Assembly: GCA_028700975.1 (NCBI GenBank)
Contig: JAQVRQ010000007.1
Coordinates: forward strand, 1-50,399
Length of the DNA stretch: 50,399 nt
Reading direction: 5' to 3'
Origin: Bacteroidales bacterium
GTDB taxonomy: Bacteria; Bacteroidota; Bacteroidia; Bacteroidales; UBA932
Position numbers and translations under genes: made by a program. The notes beneath the pieces are model-generated. The model saw only the letters and a list, made by a program, of their open reading frames with translations. It did no database searches and had not been told where the DNA came from. Shown piece by piece: positions 19,538 to 30,167 of the stretch (position 1 is its first letter; every line of letters begins with the position of its first letter).

Positions 19538-21454
19538 TTAATTATGTAGAGACTCCCACTCCTCCATTAGTTTTGAAAGTTTCTCTTTTAAAACATCATA
19601 TTTTATTATAAGTTCACTTAACTTATCCATCTCTGGTTGTTTTGATAGTTCATTTTCAATAAGGGCTATCTCCCCTTCTGTTTTTTCAATAACAGACTCA
19701 CAATTTGCTATTTGTTGCTCTCTTTTTCTCTCATCTTTATTTCCTTCCCGTTTTTGCCTTTTCCAAGAAACTTTATCTTGAGTCTGATTTGGTAATGATT
19801 TAGATATTCTCGGTAGTTCAATTTTCTCTTTGTTATCGTTTTCTTCTCTTTTTCTCCTCTCTAGATAGTCTGAAACTGATCCTATGTGTTCTCTGATTCT
19901 GCCATCTTTGAATTCAAGAACTTTATTAACCAAACCATCTAAAAAATCTCTATCGTGAGAAACCACAACAAGGGTCCCATTATATTTAATCAAAGCCTGT
20001 TTAAGAATATCCTTAGATCTAATATCCATATGGTTAGTGGGTTCATCTAATGCAAGCAAATTGTATGGCTTTAAAATTAATTTTGCCATTGCTAGCCTAG
20101 ATTTTTCACCTCCACTTAATACTGAGACCCTTTTTTCAACGTCTTCTCCTCTGAAAAGAAATGCTCCAAGGATATCTCTTATCTTTGTTCTAACATCACC
20201 TGTTGCTATTTTCTCAAGAGTTTCAAAAACCGTATCGTTTCCAATTAGTAGCTCATCTTGATTTTGAGCATAATAACCAAGAGATACATTGTGACCAAGT
20301 TCAATTATTCCTGTTGTAGGAGTCAACTCACCAGAAAGAAGCTTCATAAAGGTGCTTTTTCCCTCTCCATTTCTTCCTACTAGAGCAATCTTCTCTCCTC
20401 TTTCAATTATTATATCGGCATCTTTAAAAACGTTTTTAGTACCATAGGATTTCCCGAGATTTTTTGTTTTTATAGATATGTTCCCAGATCTTGGAGATGA
20501 AGGGAATTTCATTGTTATAGTCGATTTATCCTCTTCCTCAACCTCAATTCTATCAATTTTATCAAGCTGCTTAATCCTGGATTGAACTTGATTTGACTTT
20601 GTTGCTTTGTATCTGAATCTTTCTATAAACTCTTCGCTTTTTTCAATTAGTCTTTGTTGATTTTCATAAGCAGATCTTTGTTGCTCCATTCTCTCCTTCC
20701 TTAAGAGGATATATTTTGAATACGGAACCTTGTAATCATTTATTTTACCAAGCATTATCTCTACTGTTCTGTTTGTAACCTTATCTAAAAATCTCCTGTC
20801 GTGAGATACCAGGATAAGAGCACCAGTATAGGAAGCTAAGTAATCTTCCAACCATTGGATAGATTCTATATCAAGATGATTAGTAGGCTCATCCAGAAGA
20901 AGAGTTGTAGGCGATGAAAGAAGTATTTTGGCTAGTTCTATTCTCATATTCCACCCTTGACTAAATGATGAAGTTGGTCTCTCTAGTTCATTAATTTTAA
21001 ATCCAAGACCAAAAAGTGTTCTCTCTGCTTCACCTCTAGGGTTACCACTTTCATAGATATTCAGTTTATCGTGTAGTTCGTTTAGTTTGATAATCAGATT
21101 ATGGTAATCTTCGCTATTATAGTCATCTCTCTGTGAGAGTTGAGCAGATACAGCATCAATTTCCTCTTTTATGGCATCAATATGAGCAAAGGCAAGCATA
21201 GTCTCATTAATAACACTTTTATCCTTGGTATGCTCCATCTCTTGTGGGAGGTATCCTATTTTTTCGGATGCCGGTATCATAACCTTCCCTGAGGTAGGTT
21301 TATTTAAGCCTGCTAAAATTTTAAGAATTGTAGATTTACCGGAACCATTTTTTCCAACCAGTCCAATTTTGTCTTTGTCTCCTACATGGAAATTGACATC
21401 ACTGAAAAGATTGTATCCTCCAAAAGATACTATGAGGTCATTAATTGCTATCAC
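19538..21454 (-). CDS. ABC-F family ATP-binding cassette protein
   Basis: Two ABC domains (GLVGKNGSGKSTILK; ALVGRNGEGKSTFMK; two LLDEPTNHLDI/ALDEPTNHMDI), no TM segments, C-terminal coiled coil. Confidence 0.95.
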   Translation of the reverse strand: MIAINDLIVSFGGYNLFSDVNFHVGDKDKIGLVGKNGSGKSTILKILAGLNKPTSGKVMIPASEKIGYLPQEMEHTKDKSVINETMLAFAHIDAIKEEIDAVSAQLSQRDDYNSEDYHNLIIKLNELHDKLNIYESGNPRGEAERTLFGLGFKINELERPTSSFSQGWNMRIELAKILLSSPTTLLLDEPTNHLDIESIQWLEDYLASYTGALILVSHDRRFLDKVTNRTVEIMLGKINDYKVPYSKYILLRKERMEQQRSAYENQQRLIEKSEEFIERFRYKATKSNQVQSRIKQLDKIDRIEVEEEDKSTITMKFPSSPRSGNISIKTKNLGKSYGTKNVFKDADIIIERGEKIALVGRNGEGKSTFMKLLSGELTPTTGIIELGHNVSLGYYAQNQDELLIGNDTVFETLEKIATGDVRTKIRDILGAFLFRGEDVEKRVSVLSGGEKSRLAMAKLILKPYNLLALDEPTNHMDIRSKDILKQALIKYNGTLVVVSHDRDFLDGLVNKVLEFKDGRIREHIGSVSDYLERRKREENDNKEKIELPRISKSLPNQTQDKVSWKRQKREGNKDERKREQQIANCESVIEKTEGEIALIENELSKQPEMDKLSELIIKYDVLKEKLSKLMEEWESLHN

Positions 21455-22193
21455 GGCAGATTAGTATGCTGAATTCGTAAAGAAGATATAGTGGAGTTGC
21501 AACGACTAGAAGAGTAAAAGCGTCACCGCTAGGTGTTATAATTGCTGCTGTTATAACTAAAATAGTAAAAGCGTGTTTTCTGTATTTTTTTAAAAGGCTT
21601 TTACTTATAATACCAATTTTGGAGAGAATAAGTGCAAGGGCAGGCATTTCAAAGACAATACCCATTATTAAAATAAGTCTTGTAAACATTGATATATACG
21701 ACTGGAGTGATATTTGATTAGGAACTGCTTCGCTAACCTGATATGAACCCAAAAACCTTAATGTTAAAGGAAAAACAAAAAGGTATCCAACGATTACTCC
21801 AGTTATAAAAAGAAAAGATCCAAAACCAAATGCTCTCCTGGTAGCCTTTTGTTCATTTTCGTATAGCCCCGGTTTCACAAATAACCAAAATTGGTACAAA
21901 ATATAAGGGATTGCAAGGATTAAAGAAAGGGTTAGAGATACTGATATATGTATAAAAAATTGAGCAGATAGCTCAATATTTATAAGGTCAAGATTAAAAT
22001 CTTCACTAAAAGTACTACCCAACAATTTATAAAGAATAAAGTCAGGTTTAGTTGGAGCAAAAATAATATCACTAAATAAAAAATCTTTTGCTAGAAAAAT
22101 AGGAATTGCAAGAAGGAAAATTGCAATAGCAGATCTGAACAAAACTCTTCTGAGTTCGTCCAAATGATCCCAAAAGGTCATCTCTCCACTCAC
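21441..22193 (-). CDS. tatC: Sec-independent protein translocase TatC
   Basis: [18 protein letters not shown], six predicted TM segments, adjacent to tatA. Confidence 0.95.
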   Translation of the reverse strand: MSGEMTFWDHLDELRRVLFRSAIAIFLLAIPIFLAKDFLFSDIIFAPTKPDFILYKLLGSTFSEDFNLDLINIELSAQFFIHISVSLTLSLILAIPYILYQFWLFVKPGLYENEQKATRRAFGFGSFLFITGVIVGYLFVFPLTLRFLGSYQVSEAVPNQISLQSYISMFTRLILIMGIVFEMPALALILSKIGIISKSLLKKYRKHAFTILVITAAIITPSGDAFTLLVVATPLYLLYEFSILICRDSN

Positions 22194-22396
22194 TTTTTAT
22201 CTTGCTCTTTATCTGAATCTGTTGTGTTTATCTCATCTTCAATCCCTTTGACACCATCCTTAAAGCTTTTAACTCCTTTGCCAATTCCTTTCATAAGTTC
22301 AGGTATCTTCTTTCCTCCAAATAGAAGAAGAACTATTAATGCGATAATAATGATCTCAGTTGCCCCAATTGACCCCAGAAATAATAAATGGTTCAT
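22190..22396 (-). CDS. tatA: Sec-independent protein translocase TatA/E
   Basis: Single [30 protein letters not shown]. Confidence 0.93.
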   Translation of the reverse strand: MNHLLFLGSIGATEIIIIALIVLLLFGGKKIPELMKGIGKGVKSFKDGVKGIEDEINTTDSDKEQDKK

Positions 22397-22407
22397 TTTA
22401 TTTGTGT

Positions 22408-22821
22408 TTAATCGTTTTCAAAATATGGTTTAAATACATCAACTACAAACTCGGGAGCTCGTGTTGGTTTTCTGCTTTGTGTGTGAATAAACCCCAAAGT
22501 TACACTTCCGGAAGCAACTTTCTGCTTTTTGGAATTAAAAATATCTGAATCTATAATAATTTTAACTTTTGGAATATCCTTAATTGTACTGACTATACAA
22601 ATCTCCTCACCCATTTTAACCGGAATTTTATAATCGCACTCAATATGAATTACAGGCATCATTATCCCTAATTCTTCAATTTTTTCAATAGGAAGCGCTA
22701 AATCTTTAAGAGCTTTACTTCTGGCAGTTTCAAAATATCTAATATAATTTGAATGGTGAACTATCCCCATAAGGTCTGTTTCATAGTATCTAACTTCAAG
22801 TTTCGTTTCTGAAATATACAT
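22408..22821 (-). CDS. acyl-CoA thioesterase, YbgC/FadM hotdog family
   Basis: [29 protein letters not shown] hotdog active-site motif. Confidence 0.9.
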   Translation of the reverse strand: MYISETKLEVRYYETDLMGIVHHSNYIRYFETARSKALKDLALPIEKIEELGIMMPVIHIECDYKIPVKMGEEICIVSTIKDIPKVKIIIDSDIFNSKKQKVASGSVTLGFIHTQSRKPTRAPEFVVDVFKPYFEND

Positions 22822-22822
22822 T

Positions 22823-25189
22823 TTACTTCATTTTTATTGAACCAATTCCTGGTATGTGGTATATAAGTCTTACTTGATCTATCTCAAGAGTACTTCCATC
22901 TGCTCCTACAAAATATTCTCCTTGGCTACTTGATGAAAATCCAACTGAGACAAATTTAGTTTCGCCTAAATCATATCCTGAATTTGGCGATATAAGTATT
23001 TCCGTCTCTTTCCAGTTTATAACATCTTGATCAAAAATTTTTGTTCCAGATGCATATGGATTATCTCTATTATCACTCCAAAACTCTATCCACGCTTTAC
23101 CTGAATCCATACCAGATAAGTCTTCTACCGGATTAAAAGCAGGTATTGTTGTAGAAGATGTCTTAGGTGAAGTTCTTATAAGTTTACTCCCTTTTTTGTA
23201 CTTGTAAACAAAAACAAGTTTTTTTGGTAAGTATTGACCACTATAGGGAATCCCAAATAATGTCATACTAGATGGGTTGTAAACATCAGTTGCTAAAGTG
23301 CTGTAATTGAATTTTCCTAAAAATAAATTCCCAGATGCCAAAGAGGTGACTTTTATTATATCAGCAAAATTTATTGTTGAGAGAGAGGTCTTAATTAAAG
23401 CTCCATAATCTGATCTGTATCCGGTCGTTCTCTCAACTCCTACGACAGATGGATTATTTGAGCTATTCCAACCAGAGCCGTCACTTGGAAATATGGTATT
23501 TTCAATAGTTTTAAATTGAGGATGTGGGTGCCAAAGCTCCATATCTGCATTTGGTAATTGAGGTGCCGGAATAACTTTAATTTTCCAACTTTTTAAAGTG
23601 CCGTTTTCTGAAATAACTTCAAATTCGTAATTGCTTCCCCAAGGAATTTCAACAATACCACCAGAAACTATTCCATAAACATTAGAACCTATACTCACTT
23701 TAATTTTAGGGATGAATTTTAGAGGTGTATTTTCTTGAAAATTCTCTACAATTAATACAATTTCTCCAACTGAGGGTTCAATATATACTTCGTCAATTGT
23801 GTATGAATATGATGGATTTCCTACTATAAATTCAAGTATCTCGGCATTGTCAGATAAAGGTTTAAATTGATTTTCAAGCAAAATGGTCCAAATCTCGGAA
23901 ATTCCATTTCTTGAAATAGTAAAAGTAACTTCTTCGTCTAAAGAATTAAATGTAAGATTAGATGGTAGGTTTGTATCAATGTCATAGGTCGTATTAATTG
24001 ATACATTACTCAAAATCAGAGGGAAGTCTCCGGGAGATATCACTGGAATTATTATGTTTTTTTTCTCCTGATTAATAACTGGAGTACCTAAATTTAATGA
24101 TTCACTATGTGCAGAATAAGAATCCCAATGAAAAGATTTTATATCAATTATTGTCGTAAACTCTCTCAGAACAATTTTCCACTCTGAAAAAACTCCAGAA
24201 ATATTATCTATTACATAGAAGGTATTAATTCTATTTTGATTAGAATAAGTAATAATTCCATTGTCTGGTAATCCAGAACTTGTTAGAAAATCTTTAAGTT
24301 GGTATTCAACCTTAACTTTAATCTCATCACTGACGTTATCAGCACTATAAAAAAGAGTTAGAGTTCTATCTTTAGAGTGACTAATTAGCGTATCAATGAT
24401 GAAACCTTCAGATGTAGATATTGCAGATAAGTCTGAAAATGGCATATCTAACCGTTGAGATGCGATAGAAACCTCCTCCGGATCCGCAATAAACTCAGAA
24501 ATAGGGCTAAGCATAATAATTGACCACTCTTCTTCTCGTCCACTCTCACTGAGTAAGTTTAATTTAATTGTTTCACCTTGAAATGAAAATGTTACCTCAT
24601 CGCCATTATTCCAGTTAAGAATTTTTGCCCCGTCTGAAATACCTATTAATGGCTTAATTGTAAGTGGGTAAGTTGGATTTATAGAGTACAAAGATACAAT
24701 AGACTCTGTTGGATCTACAAATCCATCTTTAGCAATAAAAAAATGACTATTTGACTCTTGTGTAGTCTGAAATGTAACAATTTCTGAAATCTCTTTTGAT
24801 GGCAGGAGGTTAACTTTGAATTCATATCTTTTAGTCAAGCCACTACTAGATACTATGTTAACCGTTTTAATTGATGATTGATTTGCAAATTCAATTGACC
24901 CGTCGTTATCAAGCCCTAAAATTTTAATGTTTTTGTCGGAACATTCTATTATTGGATTTACCCTTATTGGGAATAAATATTTCCCATATTGTATAGGGAT
25001 TGTTACGCTATTGCCATCAATTAAAGGGGTTTCAAGAATAACATCATCAGGTGATACAGAATGTATTGATACATTTACTATACTATTTTCATCGCTAAGT
25101 TGAGCTACTTTTTCACAGGAAAAAAGCAAAGCAGCAAAGAGAATTATCTGCATAAACTTTTTGAAAGTGTAAAAGTAGATTTTTTTCAT
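22823..25189 (-). CDS. lipoprotein with about five beta-sandwich-like repeats and C-terminal PCMD (putative carbohydrate metabolism) domain
   Basis: Lipobox LLFSC; recurrent 'S..G....W.I.L' motifs at about 100-aa spacing; C-terminus [12 protein letters not shown]...GWNSSN...DQVRLIYH resembles PCMD. Confidence 0.75.
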   Translation of the reverse strand: MKKIYFYTFKKFMQIILFAALLFSCEKVAQLSDENSIVNVSIHSVSPDDVILETPLIDGNSVTIPIQYGKYLFPIRVNPIIECSDKNIKILGLDNDGSIEFANQSSIKTVNIVSSSGLTKRYEFKVNLLPSKEISEIVTFQTTQESNSHFFIAKDGFVDPTESIVSLYSINPTYPLTIKPLIGISDGAKILNWNNGDEVTFSFQGETIKLNLLSESGREEEWSIIMLSPISEFIADPEEVSIASQRLDMPFSDLSAISTSEGFIIDTLISHSKDRTLTLFYSADNVSDEIKVKVEYQLKDFLTSSGLPDNGIITYSNQNRINTFYVIDNISGVFSEWKIVLREFTTIIDIKSFHWDSYSAHSESLNLGTPVINQEKKNIIIPVISPGDFPLILSNVSINTTYDIDTNLPSNLTFNSLDEEVTFTISRNGISEIWTILLENQFKPLSDNAEILEFIVGNPSYSYTIDEVYIEPSVGEIVLIVENFQENTPLKFIPKIKVSIGSNVYGIVSGGIVEIPWGSNYEFEVISENGTLKSWKIKVIPAPQLPNADMELWHPHPQFKTIENTIFPSDGSGWNSSNNPSVVGVERTTGYRSDYGALIKTSLSTINFADIIKVTSLASGNLFLGKFNYSTLATDVYNPSSMTLFGIPYSGQYLPKKLVFVYKYKKGSKLIRTSPKTSSTTIPAFNPVEDLSGMDSGKAWIEFWSDNRDNPYASGTKIFDQDVINWKETEILISPNSGYDLGETKFVSVGFSSSSQGEYFVGADGSTLEIDQVRLIYHIPGIGSIKMK

Positions 25190-27843
25190 AATTGTTTAAG
25201 AAGTTCAGCCCTAGCTTTAGTCAATTTTTCAATTTTTGTATTTGCGTCTTGTTGTTTCTTGTATTCTATTTCGACAACCTCTTTTGGAGCACTTTCTACA
25301 AATTTTGAATTTGATAATTTTTTATTAACGGCCGAAAGGAATTTGTTTAACCTATCTAATTCGACATCAATTTTCTTAATCTCCTCTTCTTTATCAACAA
25401 AAGTGTCAAGAGGTATAAAGAATTCAATTGTTCCAACCATAAAGGAACCACCTGCTGAGCGATTATCTCTCTCCTTCATTGAGGATATTGAATCAATATT
25501 TGCCATTTTAATAACAAATAAGAGTAGCTCGTGAGGAATTGTATTACTTGAAATAAAAATTGATAGACTATCCTTTTGAGATATATTCCTTGATTGTCTG
25601 ATATTTCTAATATTTACAATTATCTCTTTACAAAGATTTGCATAATTAATGTACTCTTGATCATACTGTTTAGATAATGGTATAGTGGAAATCATTATAC
25701 TCTGATTATCATTTCTTTGATTGATATTTTGCCATAACTCTTCAGTAATGAACGGCATAAATGGATGAAGCAACCTTAGTAGTTTGTCAAAAAACTTTTT
25801 TGTAGAGTTATAAGTTTTAATATCAATATCTTCATCACGTCCCGGCTTAATAATTTCTAGGTACCAAGAGCAGAAATCGTCCCAAAAGAGTTTGTATAGA
25901 GCCATTAGTGCGTCAGATATTCTGAACTTTGTAAAGTGGTCATTAATGGTTTCAATAGATTGTGATAAAAGATTATCAAACCATTTAACAGCAGCAGCAG
26001 ATCTTTCACTCTGAGGAATATCTTGATTGAAATTCCATCCGGATACAAGTCTATATGCGTTCCAAATTTTATTGGAAAAGTTCCTGCCCTGTTCTACCTG
26101 ACTTTCGTCAAAAAGAATATCATTTCCAGCACTACTACAGAGAAGCATACCAACTCTTACTCCATCTGCACCATAAATTTTCATTAATTCTATTGGATCA
26201 GGTGAATTTCCAAGAGATTTCGACATTTTCCGTCCCTGTTTATCTCTAACGATACCTGTTAAGTAAACATTCCTAAATGGAATTTCTCCACAAAATTCAT
26301 CACCAGCCATTATCATTCTGGCTACCCAGAAAAAAAGAATTTCCGGAGCAGTTATTAGGTCATTAGTTGGGTAATAATAGGCAAGATCTTTGTTTGGCAA
26401 TTTATCTGGAAAACCTGGTTTATTAGGGTCAAAAACAGATATTGGCCACAACCAAGAAGAAAACCAAGTATCTAAAACATCTGAATCTTGCTTTAGCATT
26501 TCAAATGAAATATTTGGATTAATTTTTCTTGCCTCATTGAGGGCTTCTTTCTCATCAGCTGCGACAATAATAGTTCCATCAGGAAGATACCACGCAGGAA
26601 TTCTTTGTCCCCACCACAACTGTCTTGAAATACACCAATCTTTGACATTTTCCATCCAATGCCTGTATGTGTTTTTGAACTTGTCGGGAATTAGACGGAT
26701 TTTATCTTCTTCTACATATTTTAAAGCTTTATTTGCAGCCTCCTCCATTTTCATAAACCATTGCAACGATAGCTTGGGTTCTATTACTGCATTGGTTCTT
26801 TCAGAGTAACCAACTTGTGATATATAATCCTCTACTCTCTCTAGTTGACCTTGGTCGGAAAGCATTTCAACAATTTTTCTCCTTGCCTCAAATCTATCAA
26901 CCCCTACAAGTATCTGTGCCTCTTCGTTTAATTTGCCCCATTTATCAATTATGTCAGTAACTGGTAATCTGTGTCTAATTCCAATTTCATAATCATTAAT
27001 ATCGTGTGCCGGTGTAACTTTTAGGCATCCAGTGCCAAAATCCATCGTAACATAATCATCTTCAATAATTGGGATCTCCTTGTTAATTATAGGAATAAGG
27101 ATAGTTTTACCTTTTAAAAAGGAATATCTTAAATCTTCAGGATGAATACATACAGCTGAATCTGCCATTATTGTCTCTGGTCTTGTCGTCGCTACGACAA
27201 TATATTGGTCAGATGGAACACCATTCTCAGATATATAATATCTAATATGATAAAGCTTTGATTTTGTCTCTTTACGTATAACCTCTTCATCGCTAACAGC
27301 TGTTTGACCTTCAGGGTCCCAGTTAACCATCCTTACACCTCTGTATATTAATCCTTTTTTATAGTAGTGAACAAAAGTATTAATTACACCTTTGCTTAAT
27401 TCCGGGTCCATTGTAAACTTTGTTCTATCCCAGTCACAAGAGGCTCCAAGCTTCTTTAACTGTTCTAGAATTATACCACCGTGTTTTTCTTTCCACTCCC
27501 ACGCGTGTTCAAGAAATTCTTCCCTTGAGAGGTCAGATTTGTCAATTCCTTGAGCTTTTAGTTTCGAAACGACTTTTGCCTCTGTGGCTATTGAGGCGTG
27601 ATCTGTTCCAGGAACCCAACAGGCGTTCTTTCCCATCATTCTTGCCCTTCGTACTAAAACATCCTGAAGAGTATTATTAAGCATATGTCCCATATGAAGA
27701 ACTCCTGTTACATTAGGAGGAGGAATGACAATGGTGTAGGGTTCTCTTTCATCGGGCTCTGAATGAAATAATTTATTATTAAGCCAGTACGAGTACCACT
27801 TCTCTTCTGTCCCAGTTGGGTCGTATTTTGCAGGAATCTCCAT
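25186..27843 (-). CDS. valS: valyl-tRNA synthetase
   Basis: [21 protein letters not shown] (HIGH), [14 protein letters not shown] (KMSKS), C-terminal coiled coil. Confidence 0.98.
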   Translation of the reverse strand: MEIPAKYDPTGTEEKWYSYWLNNKLFHSEPDEREPYTIVIPPPNVTGVLHMGHMLNNTLQDVLVRRARMMGKNACWVPGTDHASIATEAKVVSKLKAQGIDKSDLSREEFLEHAWEWKEKHGGIILEQLKKLGASCDWDRTKFTMDPELSKGVINTFVHYYKKGLIYRGVRMVNWDPEGQTAVSDEEVIRKETKSKLYHIRYYISENGVPSDQYIVVATTRPETIMADSAVCIHPEDLRYSFLKGKTILIPIINKEIPIIEDDYVTMDFGTGCLKVTPAHDINDYEIGIRHRLPVTDIIDKWGKLNEEAQILVGVDRFEARRKIVEMLSDQGQLERVEDYISQVGYSERTNAVIEPKLSLQWFMKMEEAANKALKYVEEDKIRLIPDKFKNTYRHWMENVKDWCISRQLWWGQRIPAWYLPDGTIIVAADEKEALNEARKINPNISFEMLKQDSDVLDTWFSSWLWPISVFDPNKPGFPDKLPNKDLAYYYPTNDLITAPEILFFWVARMIMAGDEFCGEIPFRNVYLTGIVRDKQGRKMSKSLGNSPDPIELMKIYGADGVRVGMLLCSSAGNDILFDESQVEQGRNFSNKIWNAYRLVSGWNFNQDIPQSERSAAAVKWFDNLLSQSIETINDHFTKFRISDALMALYKLFWDDFCSWYLEIIKPGRDEDIDIKTYNSTKKFFDKLLRLLHPFMPFITEELWQNINQRNDNQSIMISTIPLSKQYDQEYINYANLCKEIIVNIRNIRQSRNISQKDSLSIFISSNTIPHELLLFVIKMANIDSISSMKERDNRSAGGSFMVGTIEFFIPLDTFVDKEEEIKKIDVELDRLNKFLSAVNKKLSNSKFVESAPKEVVEIEYKKQQDANTKIEKLTKARAELLKQL

Positions 27844-27924
27844 AAAATATTATATGTTTTAACAATCCACAAATGTATGAATTTTTATCTTATATTTGCG
27901 AACCACTTAATTACACTTACAAAT

Positions 27925-28233
27925 ATGAACGCTGAAAATGAGTTAAATATAGAATTGAGTGCTGAGGTAGCTCAGGGATCATACTCAAATCTTGCAATAA
28001 TTACACATTCTAGTAGTGAATTTATAATCGACTTTATTCGAATGATGCCTGGGGTTCCTAAACCAAAGGTAGATAGTCGAATAATAATGACTGCAGAGAA
28101 TGCAAAAAGAGTATTGATTGCGCTTCAGGATAATATTAACAAGTTTGAAGATCAGTTTGGTGAAATAACTATTCACACCAGCGAAGATGGGGCTATTCCC
28201 TTGGCTTTCGGCAACAATCCAGCTGAAGCCTGA
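27925..28233 (+). CDS. DUF3467 domain-containing protein
   Basis: MNAENELNIELSAEVAQGSYSNLAIITHSSSEFIIDFIRMMPGVPKPKVDSRIIMTAENAKRVL; I place the start at 27925 rather than 27877. Confidence 0.85.
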   Translation: MNAENELNIELSAEVAQGSYSNLAIITHSSSEFIIDFIRMMPGVPKPKVDSRIIMTAENAKRVLIALQDNINKFEDQFGEITIHTSEDGAIPLAFGNNPAEA

Positions 28234-28251
28234 TAACAATAATTAATAAGT

Positions 28252-29127
28252 ATGACAAAAGCATTTAAAATTGTTGTTCTGGCAAAACAAGTGCCAGATA
28301 CCAGAAATGTTGGCAAAAATGCAATGAAGGAAGATGGAACCGTCAACAGAGCGGCTCTTCCGGCCATATTCAATCCAGAAGATATGAACGCTCTGGAGCA
28401 GGCTCTAAGGATTAAAGATAAATACCCAGAGAGCAAAGTACTTCTATTAACAATGGGCCCCGGCAGGGCTGCTGATATTATTCGCGAGGGTTTGTATAGA
28501 GGTGCTGATGGAGGCATTTTATTGACAGATAGGAAGTTTGCCGGAGCAGATACTCTTGCAACATCTTATGCAATATCAATGGCTTTAAAGAAGATAGACC
28601 CTGATTTAATTTTTGCAGGAAGACAGGCTATTGATGGTGATACTGCTCAAGTAGGCCCTCAAGTTGCGCAAAAGTTAGACTTGCCTCAAATAACTTATGC
28701 AGAAGAGGTACTTGAGATAGATAAAACGAAAATTCAAGTTAAAAGAAGACTTGAGAGAGGTATTGAAATTGTGGAGTCCTCTATCCCCATAGTAATTACG
28801 GTACACGCAACCGCCCCGGAGTGTCGCCCAAGAAATGCAAAGCAATTGATGAAGTTCAAACACGCAAGAACCTTATCAGAAGAGCACGATAATGAGCATA
28901 ATTCCTATCTTCCACTTTACACAATGGACTATCTAAAAATTGAAGAGTGGGGTGTAAACGAAATTGGAGGGGATGAAAAAAATTATGGTTTGTCGGGTTC
29001 GCCAACAAAAGTTAAAAAAATTGAAAACATAGTATTTCAGGCAAAAGAGTCTAAAAAATTATCTTCATCTGTTCAGGATATGGACTCTCTAATGAAAGAA
29101 CTTATAGCCTCGCATACTATTGGTTAA
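28252..29127 (+). CDS. etfB: electron transfer flavoprotein subunit beta
   Basis: KIVVLAKQVPDTRNVG; FAGRQAIDGDTAQVGPQVAQKLDLPQITY. Confidence 0.95.
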   Translation: MTKAFKIVVLAKQVPDTRNVGKNAMKEDGTVNRAALPAIFNPEDMNALEQALRIKDKYPESKVLLLTMGPGRAADIIREGLYRGADGGILLTDRKFAGADTLATSYAISMALKKIDPDLIFAGRQAIDGDTAQVGPQVAQKLDLPQITYAEEVLEIDKTKIQVKRRLERGIEIVESSIPIVITVHATAPECRPRNAKQLMKFKHARTLSEEHDNEHNSYLPLYTMDYLKIEEWGVNEIGGDEKNYGLSGSPTKVKKIENIVFQAKESKKLSSSVQDMDSLMKELIASHTIG

Positions 29128-29145
29128 TAAATTAAAAGCACAAGG

Positions 29146-30165
29146 ATGAACAATATTATAGTTTATATTGAAACAGATAACGGAAAGGTATGTGATGTAA
29201 GCCTTGAATTGCTTACAAAAGCCAGGTCACTATCAGTTCAATTAGGATGCAAGTTAGAGGCTATCCTTATTGGTCAAGCAGTAGAGCCATTAGTGCCATT
29301 ATTGGCTAATTATGGCGTTACAAAAGCACATATAGCAGATGACAAACGGCTGGAAAACTATCTCACCTTACCCTACTCAGAAATTGCTATCTCAATTATC
29401 AAAAAGGAGAATCCTCAAATAGTTCTATTTGGAGCAACAAGTATTGGAAGAGATTTAGCGCCTAGAGTTTCAGGAGCTCTTAACAGCGGATTAACTGCTG
29501 ACTGTACCTCTCTTGAGATTGGTTCCCATACGGACAATAAGGCAGCTAAAACATACGAGAATCTTCTTTATCAGATAAGACCGGCGTTTGGAGGTAATAT
29601 TATTGCAACAATAATTAATCCGGACCACAGGCCTCAGATGGCAACAGTAAGAGAGGGTGTTATGAAGAGTGAGCCACTAAGGCGACCTACTGAATGTGAG
29701 GTTTGTAAAGTTGATGTTGAAAAAATTCTAAATGACACTCATTTTATTGTTAAAATAATCGAGAGACATATCGAAGAGAAAAAGATTGATATTAAATCAT
29801 CATCAATTTTAATTGCTGGTGGATTTGGAGTTGGATCAAAGGAGAACTTTGACTTGCTTTATGAATTAGCTAAAGTCCTAGGTGGAGAGGTGGGAGCTTC
29901 AAGAGCTGCTGTTGATGCTGGATTTGTTGATCACGCAAGGCAAATTGGCCAGACAGGAGTTACTGTAAGACCTAAACTTTACATTGCGGTCGGTATATCA
30001 GGTCAAATCCAACATACAGCTGGTATGGATCAATCAGCAATGATTATATCAATAAACACAGATGCTTCTGCTCCTATTAACCAAATAGCTGATTATGCTA
30101 TAACTGGAGATTTTTCAGAAGTGATTCCAAGAATGATTAAGGCATATAAAAACAACAGCAAATAG
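29146..30165 (+). CDS. etfA: electron transfer flavoprotein subunit alpha
   Basis: GASRAAVDAGFVDHARQIGQTGVTVRPKLYIAVGISGQIQHTAGMDQS FAD-binding signature. Confidence 0.96.
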   Translation: MNNIIVYIETDNGKVCDVSLELLTKARSLSVQLGCKLEAILIGQAVEPLVPLLANYGVTKAHIADDKRLENYLTLPYSEIAISIIKKENPQIVLFGATSIGRDLAPRVSGALNSGLTADCTSLEIGSHTDNKAAKTYENLLYQIRPAFGGNIIATIINPDHRPQMATVREGVMKSEPLRRPTECEVCKVDVEKILNDTHFIVKIIERHIEEKKIDIKSSSILIAGGFGVGSKENFDLLYELAKVLGGEVGASRAAVDAGFVDHARQIGQTGVTVRPKLYIAVGISGQIQHTAGMDQSAMIISINTDASAPINQIADYAITGDFSEVIPRMIKAYKNNSK

Positions 30166-30167
30166 AG

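Noticed and set aside
22823-25189. Possible phage/adhesin mobile island around the large lipoprotein
   Set aside because: No integrase, transposase, tRNA target or direct repeats seen; flanks are housekeeping genes.
25100-25534. 144-aa plus-strand ORF
   Set aside because: Antisense to the valS C-terminus and lipoprotein signal peptide.
26390-26809. 139-aa plus-strand ORF
   Set aside because: Antisense to conserved valS sequence.
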